Below are positions 1-9,154 of a stretch of 64,000 bases of DNA, in pieces. The notes beneath the pieces were generated by a model that made no database searches, was not told where the DNA came from, and saw only the letters and a program-made list of their open reading frames with translations. A program made the position numbers and the translations under genes. The number at the start of each line of letters is the position of its first letter. Positions within the stretch are counted from its first letter, which is position 1. Source of the DNA: Dictyobacter kobayashii (lineage in GTDB: Bacteria > Chloroflexota > Ktedonobacteria > Ktedonobacterales > Ktedonobacteraceae); contig NZ_BIFS01000002.1 in the NCBI RefSeq assembly GCF_003967555.1, positions 2,542,001 to 2,606,000 on the forward strand. Reading direction: 5' to 3'.

Positions 1-1
1 A

Positions 2-2642
2 GGCGGTAAGGGTGCCAATCTGGGAGAGCTCACCCGAGCAGGATTGCCCGTCCCTGCTGGTTTTTGTATCACCACCGCTGCCTATATACAGATAGCCGCA
101 CGCGCGGACCTGGGAGAATTACTGGCAGAACTGGCAGCTGGAGTCGAACAGGCGCGCCTCGCCGAGCTTGCGGCCACCATTCGGGAGCGTCTTATGGGGG
201 TGTCGCTCCGCAAGAGCTTGCCGCTGCTGTGCGCGCCGCTTACGTATCTCTCGGGAGTGGTCTGCCGCTCGCTGTCGCTGTGCGTTCCTCGGCCACGGCG
301 GAGGATCTTCCCTTTGCCAGTTTCGCCGGACAGCAGGATAGCTACCTGAACATCGTGGGTGAGGAGGCTTTGCTGGAGGCGATCCGCCGCTGCTGGGCCT
401 CGCTCTGGACCGAGCGTGCCGTGAATTATCGCCAGCGCAATCAGATTGATCCACACTGCGTCAGTCTCGCAGTGGTTGTTCAGCGTATGATCGAGGTGGA
501 AGTAGCGGGCGTGCTCTTTACGGCCAATCCGCTCACCGGGAAACGGCGCCAGACCGTGATCGATGCCAGTCCGGGATTAGGAGAGGCGGTCGTGTCGGGC
601 GCGGTCAATCCTGACCATTTTGTTGTCAATACAGCCAGTGGAGAGATAGTCGAGCGGCGGCCAGGAGATAAGCGCGTGCTGATTCAAGCGCTGCCCGGCG
701 GTGGGACGCAACGTATCGAGCGCGTAGCTCAGAGCGTGCAACCCTGCCTTACCGATCAGCAGGTGCGGCAACTGGCATGCCTGGGGGCACAGGTGGAGGC
801 CCACTATCAGGTACCACAGGATACAGAATGGGCCATTGATGCCGGCGGCAAGCTCTGGCTGACGCAGGCACGGCCGATCACCACGCTCTATCCGCTGCCC
901 GCCAACGCTCCACAAACGGATGATGTGTTGCGTGTCTACCTCTCGTTCAACGTGGCTCAGGGCGTCTATCAGCCCCTCACACCAATGGGCATCGCGACCT
1001 TCCGCCTGCTCGTTTCTGGTATTGTGCGGTTGGTGGGTATCGTTTCGGGACCAGACGAGACCGGTCCCAACTTTCTAGTTGAGGCGGGAATGCGCCTCTT
1101 CCTTGATCTGACAGGTGGCCTGCGCAACCCCATCGGACGCCGTATTATCGCTGGCTTGCTGCCTTTTGCTGAAGCACGTTCGGCTGTCCTGGTTAAGGCG
1201 CTTGTCTCTGATCCTCGTTTGCGCGTACGACCCACGGGCATATGGGTTTTATGCGTGGGGCCATTCCCTGATTCGCGGTCTCCATCTTCTACGCTATTTT
1301 TGCCAGGCCCTCTTCCGTCCGCTGGCCGCGCGGCAGCGTATCTGGGGCATCAAGCAACAGCTGGAGCAACAGTTGTCTATCTCTCCTCATGCGAGCTCGC
1401 TGGAACGCCTGGCTCTGGTGGAAAACGCTAGTCGTTATGACCTCTTCCGGACCGTGGCATCCATCGGACCCATCATACCTGCCGGTTTCTTCGCCTTTGG
1501 TCTGGCTGGCAAGCTCTTAGGCAACCTGGCCAGCGCCGATGAGCGACAGGCCGTGCTGCGTAGTCTGCCCTATAATCCAACCACCGAGATGGATCTGGCG
1601 CTCTGGGACATCGCTCGCAAGCTTGCCGCTGATCCGGATGCGCTAACCTTCATGCTCGAACACTCGCTGGCCCAATTGGCTGAAGCATACCAGCGGGACG
1701 CCATGCCGTCTGGCTTGCAACACAATCTGGCCGCATTCTTACAAACCTATGGACATCGTGGGGTGGCGGAGATCGACATGGGTGTGCCGCGCTGGTCTGA
1801 CGATCCGACGCATATTCTGGGGTATTGCTGAACTATCTGCGCCTGAACGACGCCAGCCAGGCCCCCGATGTTCAGTTCGCCCATGGTGCCGAGCAGGCGG
1901 AGGCGATGGTGCGTGAATTGACGCGCCGTGCGCTGAAAAGCAACTGGCTGCGTGGCCAGCTGGTGAAATTCTGCCTGCGGCGCACGCGTGCCCTCCTGGG
2001 GCTGCGCGAAATGCCCAAGTTTTACCTGGTTTGGATTCTGGCTCGCCTGCGTACAATCCTGCGGCCGGTGGCCGAGGAGCTGGTCAGAGCCGGTCGCCTG
2101 GAGAAGCTGGATGATTTCTACTTCCTGTCATTTGGTGAGGTGCGTAGGGCTCTGGCCGGTGCTGATATGCATTCCGTGGTGCAGGCGCGGCGTGCCACCT
2201 ATGAGCAGGAACTGCAACGCCGCCATGTCCCACGCATCCTGCTCTCCGATGGCGTCGAGCCAACCAGCTCTGCTGATGAGGGAACCGAGACCAATACATT
2301 GCGCGGCACCCCCGCCTCTGCGGGCAGTATCACTGCCAGGGCGCGCGTAATCCTTCATCCCGTTGGCGCGCACCTGGAACCGGGAGAGATCCTGGTCGCG
2401 CCCTCGACCGATCCTGGCTGGACCCCCTCTTCCTGACCGCGGGAGGCCTGGTAATGGAGATGGGCGGATCGATATCGCATGGAGCGGTGGTGGCCCGCGA
2501 GTATGGCATACCAGCAGTGGTCGGCGTGGCAGGAGCGATCGAGCACATCCAGGATGGCCAGCTGCTCCGCGTGGATGGTTCTACCGGCACCATCGTGCTG
2601 CTCGAAGATGAGGCGAAGCCAGAGCAACTTCAATCCTTGTGA
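2..2642 (+). CDS. Phosphoenolpyruvate synthase-like (PEP/pyruvate-binding) protein, 5' end missing, frame-broken
   Basis: The reading frame enters from outside the window with GGKGANLGELTRAGLPVP, the typical start of the PEP synthase/PPDK nucleotide-binding domain, then RSSATAEDLPFASFAGQQ and the pyruvate-binding segment around 480-890. A middle region rich in hydrophobic residues follows. Near 2430-2600 comes the swivelling PEP-utilizing (phosphohistidine) domain, where GGSISHGAVVAREYGIPAV carries the His. The frame breaks at G196-200, G1236-1238, C1266-1268, G1819-1822 and C2423-2427. Restoring one base at each run gives a continuous conserved protein (for example PTG-HMGFMRGAIP-LIRGL). Known family role: ATP-dependent phosphotransfer to pyruvate, or to an antibiotic in rifampin phosphotransferases; the substrate here is not determined. 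Probably intact in the organism. Confidence 0.8.
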
Positions 2643-2758
2643 GTTCGAGCTTCTTTTTGCGTTTTTGAATTGCAGGCAGTGATTACAGGTTTAGACTGCA
2701 CCAAAGCGTTGTAGTGGGTAGAGGGAACAATGCCTCTGCTGCGGAAGGAGTTGTGTGT

Positions 2759-3384
2759 ATGTCTAAGCCTGTCCTTGATACCAGTCCTACGCCTGATCCT
2801 GAAGATTCAGCATCGCTCGCTGCGTTAGTGCGACGAGCACAGGCCAGAGACCAGCTAGCATTTGAAGCGCTTTATCAGCGGCATAAAGCGTTCATCTGGC
2901 GGCGTTTGTATTCCCTGGTCGGCGAGAAAGAAGATGTCAATGATCTCTTTCAAGAGACCTTTTTGCGGGCCTGGAATGGCTTACCAGGTACCAGCGCCGA
3001 TTTGCAATTCGGGCCGTGGCTTAAGCGCATTGCGGCCAATGTCGCCATCGACTACCTGCGCCATAAAGTGATCATCGAATTTTTCCCCTTTGAGGATGAT
3101 ACCCATGAGGAGTTTCAGGCGCGTTTGCCCCAGATTGTGGACCCACAGATATGCGTGAGCGAGAAAGAATGTATTGAGCAAGCGCTGGCGGCGATGTTAC
3201 CTCGCTACCGTATGTGCGTGCTCCTGCAAGACCAGTGGGGCTTTTCACAGCGTGAGATCGCACAATTGCTCTCGATCACTGAAAAATGTGTCAGTAGCTA
3301 TATTTGCCGTGGACGTATTCAGGTGCGTCAGCTCTATAAACAATTTTCGGGGATAATAAGCAGAAAATGGAGGAGAAGCATTAA
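2759..3384 (+). CDS. ECF-type RNA polymerase sigma factor
   Basis: About 208 aa. Region 2 lies near residues 35-100 (FEALYQRHKAFIWRRLYSLV, DLFQETFLRAWNGL) and the region 4 helix-turn-helix near 150-195 (YRMCVLLQDQWGFSQREIAQLL). The ATG at 2759 has GGAAGGAG eight bases upstream. As given, the frame runs straight into the next gene. If one G is restored in the run 3349-3352, the protein ends with ...QFSGDNKQKMEEKH and TAA at 3382-3384, right before the ATG of the partner, which has its own strong ribosome binding site. I therefore call two genes. It would redirect RNA polymerase to a small regulon under control of the downstream anti-sigma protein. Its target promoters are unknown. Confidence 0.8.
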
Positions 3385-3385
3385 T

Positions 3386-5065
3386 ATGAGTAGTGATATG
3401 CAAATGTTAGCCTGTCCTGCCTGGGCTGAAAAGCTTGCCGCCCTCCATCCGGACGATCTGACACCCGCAGAGCAAGCTGAGCTCAAGCTTCATCTGGCCT
3501 CCTGCGCTGGCTGTACCCAGGTTTATCAGGATTATCATTATCTGGCCGGTCTGATTCAAGATTGTCTGCCAGCGGCAACCCCTCCCGATCTGCTGCCTGC
3601 GTTACCAGGATTTCATAAGTCTGCGGCTGAAGGAGCAAAAATACAGCATATGTTTAACTCTCAATCAGGTGTCAGTTCTGCCGCCCCGCTGCGTATGCAG
3701 CGGCCGCGAGCGCGCAAAACCTTAAGAAACATTGTGGCCCTGATCGCGGCGGCGCTCATTATAGTGGTTACCGCCGGACTACTCGGCATCTCTGCGCTAA
3801 GAGGACAGGCTGGACCAGGTCCAGTTACGCCAAAGGGCGGAGGGCCAGTGGTGAAAAATACTGCAGGGCCAGTCTACCATATCACACCGGAAGCGGTATC
3901 ATCTGTACCGCCTGCCAGGTCAAATCCGGGTGGCCCTGCTGGACTGCCCAGCCCGACGCCAGCCTTTTTTCTAAATGGCAACCTGTATAGAAACACTAGC
4001 GTCTACAGTGCCGATACGGGTGCCTTTGTCAGGCAGTACTTAAAAGACCTTGGTGATGTGGAAGTATATAATCCCCAGCTTGCCGATGGCACCCTTTATA
4101 TGGCTGTCAGGCCGGCGCCAACGCAGGGGATAGGTGCGATGGTCATGTATGCTGTACGCCCCGGTGATGGAGCGGTACTCTGGAAATGGAGCGATTGTGG
4201 TCAAGATGTCAACATGACCCCTCCACTCATTCTCAATCACACTGTTTACTTCGCCTGTGAGGCTGCACCAAACCAGTATAAAGTTTATGGCCTGCAGGCA
4301 AAAACTGGTGCCCCTCTCTGGTCTCAGACCTTTACTGGCCAGGTTAATTCCCTGCTGGGTGAACAGCAGACGCTTTATATACAGATAGATGATCAGTTAC
4401 TGGTCGAGAATGCTGCTACCGGGAAGCTGCTGTGGAAACAAAGCTTTAATGGGGGCAATTTCTATCCAGATCAGGTAGTGTCTGGCAAGGGGATTATCTA
4501 TATCGTTCAAGGAACAGGCTTTCTCGCCTTACGCAGCAGTGACGGGGCGCACCTGTGGGAATATCAGCTCGATGGAGACTACAATACTCCCCACCTCCTG
4601 CTCGCTCCAGATATGCTATATCTCTTTACCAGCACTAAGAGTGGATTTGCAGATGTCTACGCGATTGATAGTGCTACTGGTGCTATGCATTGGAAAAGGC
4701 AATTAGCCAACAATAACTCTGGTTTCTCAATGCTTGATACCAGAAATCTCGTGCTGGATCATGGAAATCTCTATCTGCTCGTAAATGTCTTTGCCACACC
4801 CAGGACAATGAGCACGCCTCCTCTCAAGAGGACAATCCTGGCCATTGGGGGCAAAGATGGACAGACGCTCTGGCAACAGGATATACCCTGGAATAAAGGC
4901 CAGCTCGATTACTCGATGATGGCAACCCCACAGCTATCCACCGGTGATGGACGAATTTATCTGGTAGACTGGCAACCCTTTGCCGGACCGGCTGTTCGCA
5001 AGGCCTCCATGGGTGCTTTCAGCGAGAACACTGGCGCATTGCTATGGACCATAGAGGTTGGGTAA
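3386..5065 (+). CDS. Anti-sigma factor with zinc-finger, one membrane span and extracytoplasmic PQQ-like beta-propeller
   Basis: 559 aa. The N-terminal zinc-binding anti-sigma domain has H36, C40 and C43 (LKLHLASCAGC). A basic patch and one membrane helix follow at about 115-137 (NIVALIAAALIIVVTAGLLG). After a Pro/Gly-rich linker comes a long C-terminal PQQ-like propeller with repeated blades such as LLWKQSFNGG, HLWEYQLDGD and TLWQQDIPW. The ATG at 3386 is preceded by GGAGGAG at 3369-3375, ten bases away. The layout suggests an outside sensor domain controlling release of the ECF sigma factor encoded immediately upstream. The signal is unknown. The sequence as given appears as one 783-aa sigma/anti-sigma fusion, which I consider an artefact. 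Confidence 0.75.
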   Translation: MSSDMQMLACPAWAEKLAALHPDDLTPAEQAELKLHLASCAGCTQVYQDYHYLAGLIQDCLPAATPPDLLPALPGFHKSAAEGAKIQHMFNSQSGVSSAAPLRMQRPRARKTLRNIVALIAAALIIVVTAGLLGISALRGQAGPGPVTPKGGGPVVKNTAGPVYHITPEAVSSVPPARSNPGGPAGLPSPTPAFFLNGNLYRNTSVYSADTGAFVRQYLKDLGDVEVYNPQLADGTLYMAVRPAPTQGIGAMVMYAVRPGDGAVLWKWSDCGQDVNMTPPLILNHTVYFACEAAPNQYKVYGLQAKTGAPLWSQTFTGQVNSLLGEQQTLYIQIDDQLLVENAATGKLLWKQSFNGGNFYPDQVVSGKGIIYIVQGTGFLALRSSDGAHLWEYQLDGDYNTPHLLLAPDMLYLFTSTKSGFADVYAIDSATGAMHWKRQLANNNSGFSMLDTRNLVLDHGNLYLLVNVFATPRTMSTPPLKRTILAIGGKDGQTLWQQDIPWNKGQLDYSMMATPQLSTGDGRIYLVDWQPFAGPAVRKASMGAFSENTGALLWTIEVG

Positions 5066-5078
5066 AGCTGGTGATAGT

Positions 5079-5115
5079 ACAGGAGAGGTGGGACCGCGCG
5101 TCCCATCTCTCCTGT
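5079..5115. terminator. Bidirectional terminator-like hairpin between convergent genes
   Basis: Arms 5079-5094 and 5100-5115 pair over 16 bases with a single G-T mismatch around a 5-base CGCGC loop. It lies between the stop of the anti-sigma gene and the 3' end of the minus-strand gene at 5144. There is no long T-tract, so its efficiency is uncertain. Confidence 0.6.
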
Positions 5116-5143
5116 ATTGCCTGCTCAGGAATTAGCTTCATTG

Positions 5144-5440
5144 TTATTTGTTCCCGCTTGAATCAGATACGCTGGCAAGTAGCTCATTGAACGCTTCTCT
5201 AACCTGCAGATTCTCTGCCTGTGACCCTGCAGGTATTCCCTGCCTGGTAGACTGGTAAGTGAGCGCTTCTGCAATAGCTTTTACCCGTTTTTCAATCGCG
5301 GTCAACGTCTCTTCATCCAGTTCCTCATCCTGGTGCAGAAAACTTTTGTCTTGCACCATCTCCATGATACCCGCGATATGACCCATCATATATTCGCCAA
5401 TAGCTTGCAGTGCCATCTCTTGCAATTTTTGTTCTTCCAT
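5144..5440 (-). CDS. Small acidic hypothetical protein
   Basis: 98 aa, no family recognised. It is predicted mostly helical and acidic (KSFLHQDEELDEETLTAIEKR), with no signal peptide or membrane helix. The ATG at 5440 follows a purine-rich GGAAAGGAATAGG stretch. It sits 36 bases downstream of a 45-aa membrane peptide gene on the same strand, so the two may be co-transcribed. Function unknown. Confidence 0.6.
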   Translation of the reverse strand: MEEQKLQEMALQAIGEYMMGHIAGIMEMVQDKSFLHQDEELDEETLTAIEKRVKAIAEALTYQSTRQGIPAGSQAENLQVREAFNELLASVSDSSGNK

Positions 5441-5476
5441 AATCCCATCCTATTCCTTTCCTGGACGCTAGTCATG

Positions 5477-5614
5477 CTACCTGCTTATAAGAGGAAGTGG
5501 ATGAGCAATCTGCTGCTCGGCTCGTGCCTCCTGAAAGCGATAGCGCGCATTATAAAACCAGAGATACATCAATAAGACCATGCTGAAAAGAAGTGGACTA
5601 ATAAAGTTTTCCAT
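5477..5614 (-). CDS. 45-aa single-span membrane peptide
   Basis: The ORF starts MENFISPLLFSMVLLMYLWF, giving one hydrophobic helix at residues 5-21, then a charged tail (NARYRFQEARAEQQ). An AAAGGA ribosome-binding-like sequence lies about 7 bases before the ATG at 5614. It is followed on the same strand by the 98-aa gene. No family was recognised. It is supported only by start context, composition and operon-like spacing. Confidence 0.4.
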   Translation of the reverse strand: MENFISPLLFSMVLLMYLWFYNARYRFQEARAEQQIAHPLPLISR

Positions 5615-5972
5615 CACGATGTCCTTTATGTTTATTGTTCAGATATACATCCTGCTCGCGCGCTAAATATATCTTTGATTGCTACTGTTTGGTTAGAGGG
5701 AAACAGGTATCGTGTGACGAGCAGCAAACGCGACCACGCTGGAAATCCTGGTCCACTGCCGAAGCTGCTTTCTGGGTGCCACGCTGGTAAAGGGAACATG
5801 AGTTAAGAGGGATGTGACCTGTAATTAATTTTACAAGCTACATACAGCATACCCCATATTTTAGCAAATTGCAATATTTGGAATTCCATCACTTCCTTTA
5901 TCTTGAGAATTGTATATCAGAGCGTCGGATGGTATGTTCTGCGTCCTGGCTTCTATGCGATTTTCTTGTCAC
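5615..5972. other. Gene-free intergenic stretch
   Basis: 358 bases without a supportable gene. It separates two minus-strand genes. It is moderately AT-rich around 5815-5895 and probably holds the promoter of the small-protein pair. No repeat or clear hairpin was seen. Confidence 0.4.
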
Positions 5973-7103
5973 TCATCGCATTTCATGCATTTTCGGAGGA
6001 GAGGAGAGGGGTAACGAAATCTCAAAGCTTGCTCCCTGGCCGGGAGAGGATTGGACCTGGATCGAGCCACCGTGTTCTTGCGCAATCCAGCGGGCGATAG
6101 AGAGACCAAGCCCGCTACCCATGCTATCGTTCACTCCGTTAATTGGTTGTTGATGCGTGCGGGCTTGATCTGCGCGATAGAAGCGTTCAAAGATAAATGG
6201 TAAATGTTCTGCCGCGATGCCGGGTCCTTCGTCGCTGATTTGTATTCGCGCCTGTTTCTCTTGACGCTCAAGCCTTACATCGACGCGTTTGCCAATGCCT
6301 GCACTGTATTTGATGGCGTTCTCCAGCAGGTTGGTGTAGAGTTGGGTGAGATAGAGTTGATCGCCCCGGACAAGGATCTCATCCAGGCCAGACAGGAAAA
6401 TCTCGATCCCGTTCTGTTGTGCCAGGGCGGCCAGGCGTTCCGCCCCATCAACGATAATCTCACTGAGATCCACCTGGTCGCGTTTCAACATTACCAGCTC
6501 TTTATCCGTACGGGCCAGGGTCAGCAAATTGTTGACTAACCGGGTCATGCGCTGGTTCTCCTGCTGGACAACCTCCAGGGTTTGAATATATTCCTCGGCA
6601 GTGTGTGGCCGTTGCAGCATGTGTTCGACCTCGGTGTTGATGATACTGAGCGGGGTGCGCAGCTCGTGGCTGGCATCAGCCGTAAACTGTCGTTGGCGTG
6701 CAAATGCTCTTTCCAGACGATCCAGCATGCGATCAAAGGTAGCCGCCAGCTCGCCCAGCTCATCGCGGCGGTGCAGGTTAAGACGTCGATGCAGGTCGGT
6801 CTCGCTCATTTCGCGCGCGGTACGCGTAATCGTCTGCACAGGGCGAATCACCCTGGAAGCGAGCCAATAGCCGCCTATGCTGGAAACAAGCAGTATAAGT
6901 GGAGTGATAAGCAGGAGTATGTTTAACAGGTGCTGTAACTGATTTGAGATGTCACTATGCATGCCCACCAGGACATAGTTTATGATCTGGCCCCGCTGGT
7001 TCCTGATGGTAACGATCTCGAATGCATATTCGTTCCAGGGCGCTGGCGCAGTTTGATCGATAAGCGGCGTTAGTATATCCATTTTCCAGGAGAATGTTAG
7101 CAT
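5973..7103 (-). CDS. Sensor histidine kinase, short at the N-terminus
   Basis: About 376 aa from the ATG at 7103. In order: a short extracytoplasmic remnant, one membrane helix (ILLLITPLILLVSSIGGYWLA), a HAMP domain (RVIRPVQTITRTAREMSET), HisKA with the phospho-acceptor in ASHELRTPLS, then HATPase_c with N box NLLENAIKYS, G1 DEGPGIA and G2 GSGLGLSIA. Catalytic motifs look intact. Relatives normally have an N-terminal membrane helix and a fuller sensor domain, which are missing. The gene starts inside the start of the divergent hydrolase (start codons overlap in CATG). No response regulator adjoins. It is likely 5'-truncated by rearrangement. An in-frame extension to 7211 is possible but would lie in the neighbour. 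Confidence 0.75.
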   Translation of the reverse strand: MLTFSWKMDILTPLIDQTAPAPWNEYAFEIVTIRNQRGQIINYVLVGMHSDISNQLQHLLNILLLITPLILLVSSIGGYWLASRVIRPVQTITRTAREMSETDLHRRLNLHRRDELGELAATFDRMLDRLERAFARQRQFTADASHELRTPLSIINTEVEHMLQRPHTAEEYIQTLEVVQQENQRMTRLVNNLLTLARTDKELVMLKRDQVDLSEIIVDGAERLAALAQQNGIEIFLSGLDEILVRGDQLYLTQLYTNLLENAIKYSAGIGKRVDVRLERQEKQARIQISDEGPGIAAEHLPFIFERFYRADQARTHQQPINGVNDSMGSGLGLSIARWIAQEHGGSIQVQSSPGQGASFEISLPLSSPPKMHEMR

Positions 7104-8109
7104 GCAAGATCCATTGATTGAAATACAGCCTGGCTCGTTACCCTCTCCACGCAAAAACAAAAAAAACAGGGGCGCAAGGCTCCTATGTGTCCTTCTCAGC
7201 GGAATGATCATTTTGGTTTCGCTTGCGGGTACAGGAGCGCTCTATCAAGCGCTAGCAACTATTATTGACAGGCAACACTTTCCACCTGTTGGGCAAATGG
7301 TCAATGTGGGAGGGTATAAGCTGCACCTGGATTGCACAGGGACAGGGAGTCCGACGGTCATCCTTGAAGCTGGCCTTGCCGATACCACCCTCGTCTGGAG
7401 TAAAGTGCAACCCGCCGTTTCAACCTTTACCCGCGTCTGTTCCTACGATCGGGCAGGCGATGGTGGGAGCGAGGTTGGCCAGACACCTCGTACTGGCAAG
7501 CAGATTGTGACTGAACTTCACACGCTACTGGCGAAAGCGCATATTGCCGGCCCCTACATCCTGGTCGGGCACTCTTTGGGCGGGCTTTATGTACGCCTTT
7601 ATGCCAGTACCTATCCACAGCAGGTCGTTGGTATGGTACTCGTTGATCCAAGCTATGAAAATCAACCGCTCCCCGCTGCTCAAGATATACAGGATCATTA
7701 CTTTGATCGGTGGTTGGCGCTATTTGGCATTCCACGGCTAGTTCTTCAGCTCAATCTGGAGCACTCCAGCACGCTCAATGAGTATGCTCCAGCTGTGCTT
7801 CCCGCACTGAAAGCCTATCAAGCCCAACCACAGTTTTTTCGCACCTATGCCGATGAACTGGCGGCTTTTGGCGAGACGGCCCATGAGGTGCGTACCTCGG
7901 CGCAGAGTCTGGGGAGCCTGCCGCTAGTGGTCCTTTTCCATGCTTTACCAACTCCTCCGGGAGTGTCCTGGCAGGCAGCATTAGCCCAACTCTCATCCCG
8001 CAGCAAGCTTGTTATAGCAAGTCAGAGCGGACATTATATTCAGCTCGAACAGCCCAATCTCGTCATTGCTGCCATTCAGCAAGTGTTTCGTGAAATAGCT
8101 CCTGTATAG
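7102..8109 (+). CDS. Membrane-anchored alpha/beta hydrolase
   Basis: 335 aa. A basic N-terminus and one hydrophobic helix (LLCVLLSGMIILVSLAGTG, residues 28-46) act as an uncleaved anchor or signal. The alpha/beta-hydrolase fold follows, with the nucleophile elbow GHSLGG near residue 155 (Ser) and a late His in SQSGHYIQLEQPN. The ATG at 7102 has CCAGGAGAA upstream. The family covers esterases and haloperoxidase-like enzymes; the substrate cannot be told from sequence. The gene is head-to-head with the shortened histidine kinase, with overlapping start codons. Confidence 0.8.
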   Translation: MQDPLIEIQPGSLPSPRKNKKNRGARLLCVLLSGMIILVSLAGTGALYQALATIIDRQHFPPVGQMVNVGGYKLHLDCTGTGSPTVILEAGLADTTLVWSKVQPAVSTFTRVCSYDRAGDGGSEVGQTPRTGKQIVTELHTLLAKAHIAGPYILVGHSLGGLYVRLYASTYPQQVVGMVLVDPSYENQPLPAAQDIQDHYFDRWLALFGIPRLVLQLNLEHSSTLNEYAPAVLPALKAYQAQPQFFRTYADELAAFGETAHEVRTSAQSLGSLPLVVLFHALPTPPGVSWQAALAQLSSRSKLVIASQSGHYIQLEQPNLVIAAIQQVFREIAPV

Positions 8110-8183
8110 GTCACTATCAGGCGCCGCACAGCTTGAAGCAGATGCGTACCCTGCCTGCGTGATGGCGCGTGTAGCTTGTGAAG

Positions 8184-9017
8184 CTAGCCTTGTTGGATGG
8201 GCAGGATGGTCTGCAGGGCCTCGATGTAGCGGTTGGCCGAGCGCATGACGGCGTTGTGGGCGTCCTCATGGACGATGGTGTCGAACCAGGCGCCGTAGAT
8301 ACGGTCGAAGGCGTAGGGCTTGATGGTATCGCGCATGCGGGCGACCTCGGCGGCTGGCAGCGGGATCAGATTGGGATAGCTATACATAAAACTGACCCAG
8401 CGGCGGTCGGCGACGACAGTGATGATGTCTCCTGATAACAGGGCACCCTTGCCGTCGGCGCCCTGCGGCCAGTGCAGCACGGTCCCACCCGGGAAGTGGC
8501 CACCCAGGCGTACCAAGGTTATGTCGCCGGGCAATTGATGGGTTTCGCCTGTCCAGAAGACGATGTGCTCATCGGGCCGCATCACCCATTGCTGGTCGTC
8601 GGCATGCAGGTAGATCGGGGCATTGAAGCGCTGCGACCATTCAATCATACAGGAATAGTAGTGCGGGTGGGAGATGGCGATGGCCGAGATGCCGCCCAGC
8701 TCTTTTACGGCAGCGTAGGTCTCATCGTCCAGATAAGTGATGCAGTCCCATAAGACGTTGCCCTGCTCGCTGCGTACCAGCAGGCCACGCTGCCCGATAG
8801 CGAACTTGGGCGTGGTGCCAATACCGACCAGGTCTGGCTCATGCTGTTTGATGGTATTGCTATACTCACCGCTGCCACGCATCTCTTCCAGCGTCGTCCA
8901 CTGCTGGCCCTGGGGTCCGACATACTGCCGCTGGTCCAGGCAGATCGGACAGGAATCCGGCTTTTCATTACTAGCGGCAAACTGCGTGCCACAGGTCACA
9001 CAAATCCAATGTTGCAT
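8184..9017 (-). CDS. Metallo-beta-lactamase-fold hydrolase with N-terminal zinc ribbon
   Basis: 277 aa from the ATG at 9017 (AGAGGA upstream). A rubredoxin-like ribbon (WICVTCGTQF ... CPICLDQRQ) is followed by an MBL fold. The usual HxHxDH metal motif reads SHPHYYSCMIEW, so two of the usual ligands are replaced. Later segments GGHFPGGTVLHW, LLSGDII and GAWFDTIVHEDA fit the fold. Its reaction is unknown; with the altered motif it may bind a single metal or use different ligands. It is followed by the HAD gene on the opposite strand. Confidence 0.75.
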   Translation of the reverse strand: MQHWICVTCGTQFAASNEKPDSCPICLDQRQYVGPQGQQWTTLEEMRGSGEYSNTIKQHEPDLVGIGTTPKFAIGQRGLLVRSEQGNVLWDCITYLDDETYAAVKELGGISAIAISHPHYYSCMIEWSQRFNAPIYLHADDQQWVMRPDEHIVFWTGETHQLPGDITLVRLGGHFPGGTVLHWPQGADGKGALLSGDIITVVADRRWVSFMYSYPNLIPLPAAEVARMRDTIKPYAFDRIYGAWFDTIVHEDAHNAVMRSANRYIEALQTILPIQQG

Positions 9018-9154
9018 ATATATCCTCTTTTTTGATTTTTTATCCCTTGTAAAAAGAAGCTCTGCTATTTCAATTGGCAAGCAAAAAGGCGTATACTAAA
9101 GTTGTGGTAATTAAGAATAGCCACAGAAATATCTATCAGGAGTTACTCAAAAAT

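Noticed and set aside
2..2642. True pseudogene of PEP synthase
   Set aside because: Every break is repaired by one base in a homopolymer, with all motifs preserved and no nonsense substitutions; the same pattern hits essential-looking operon genes.
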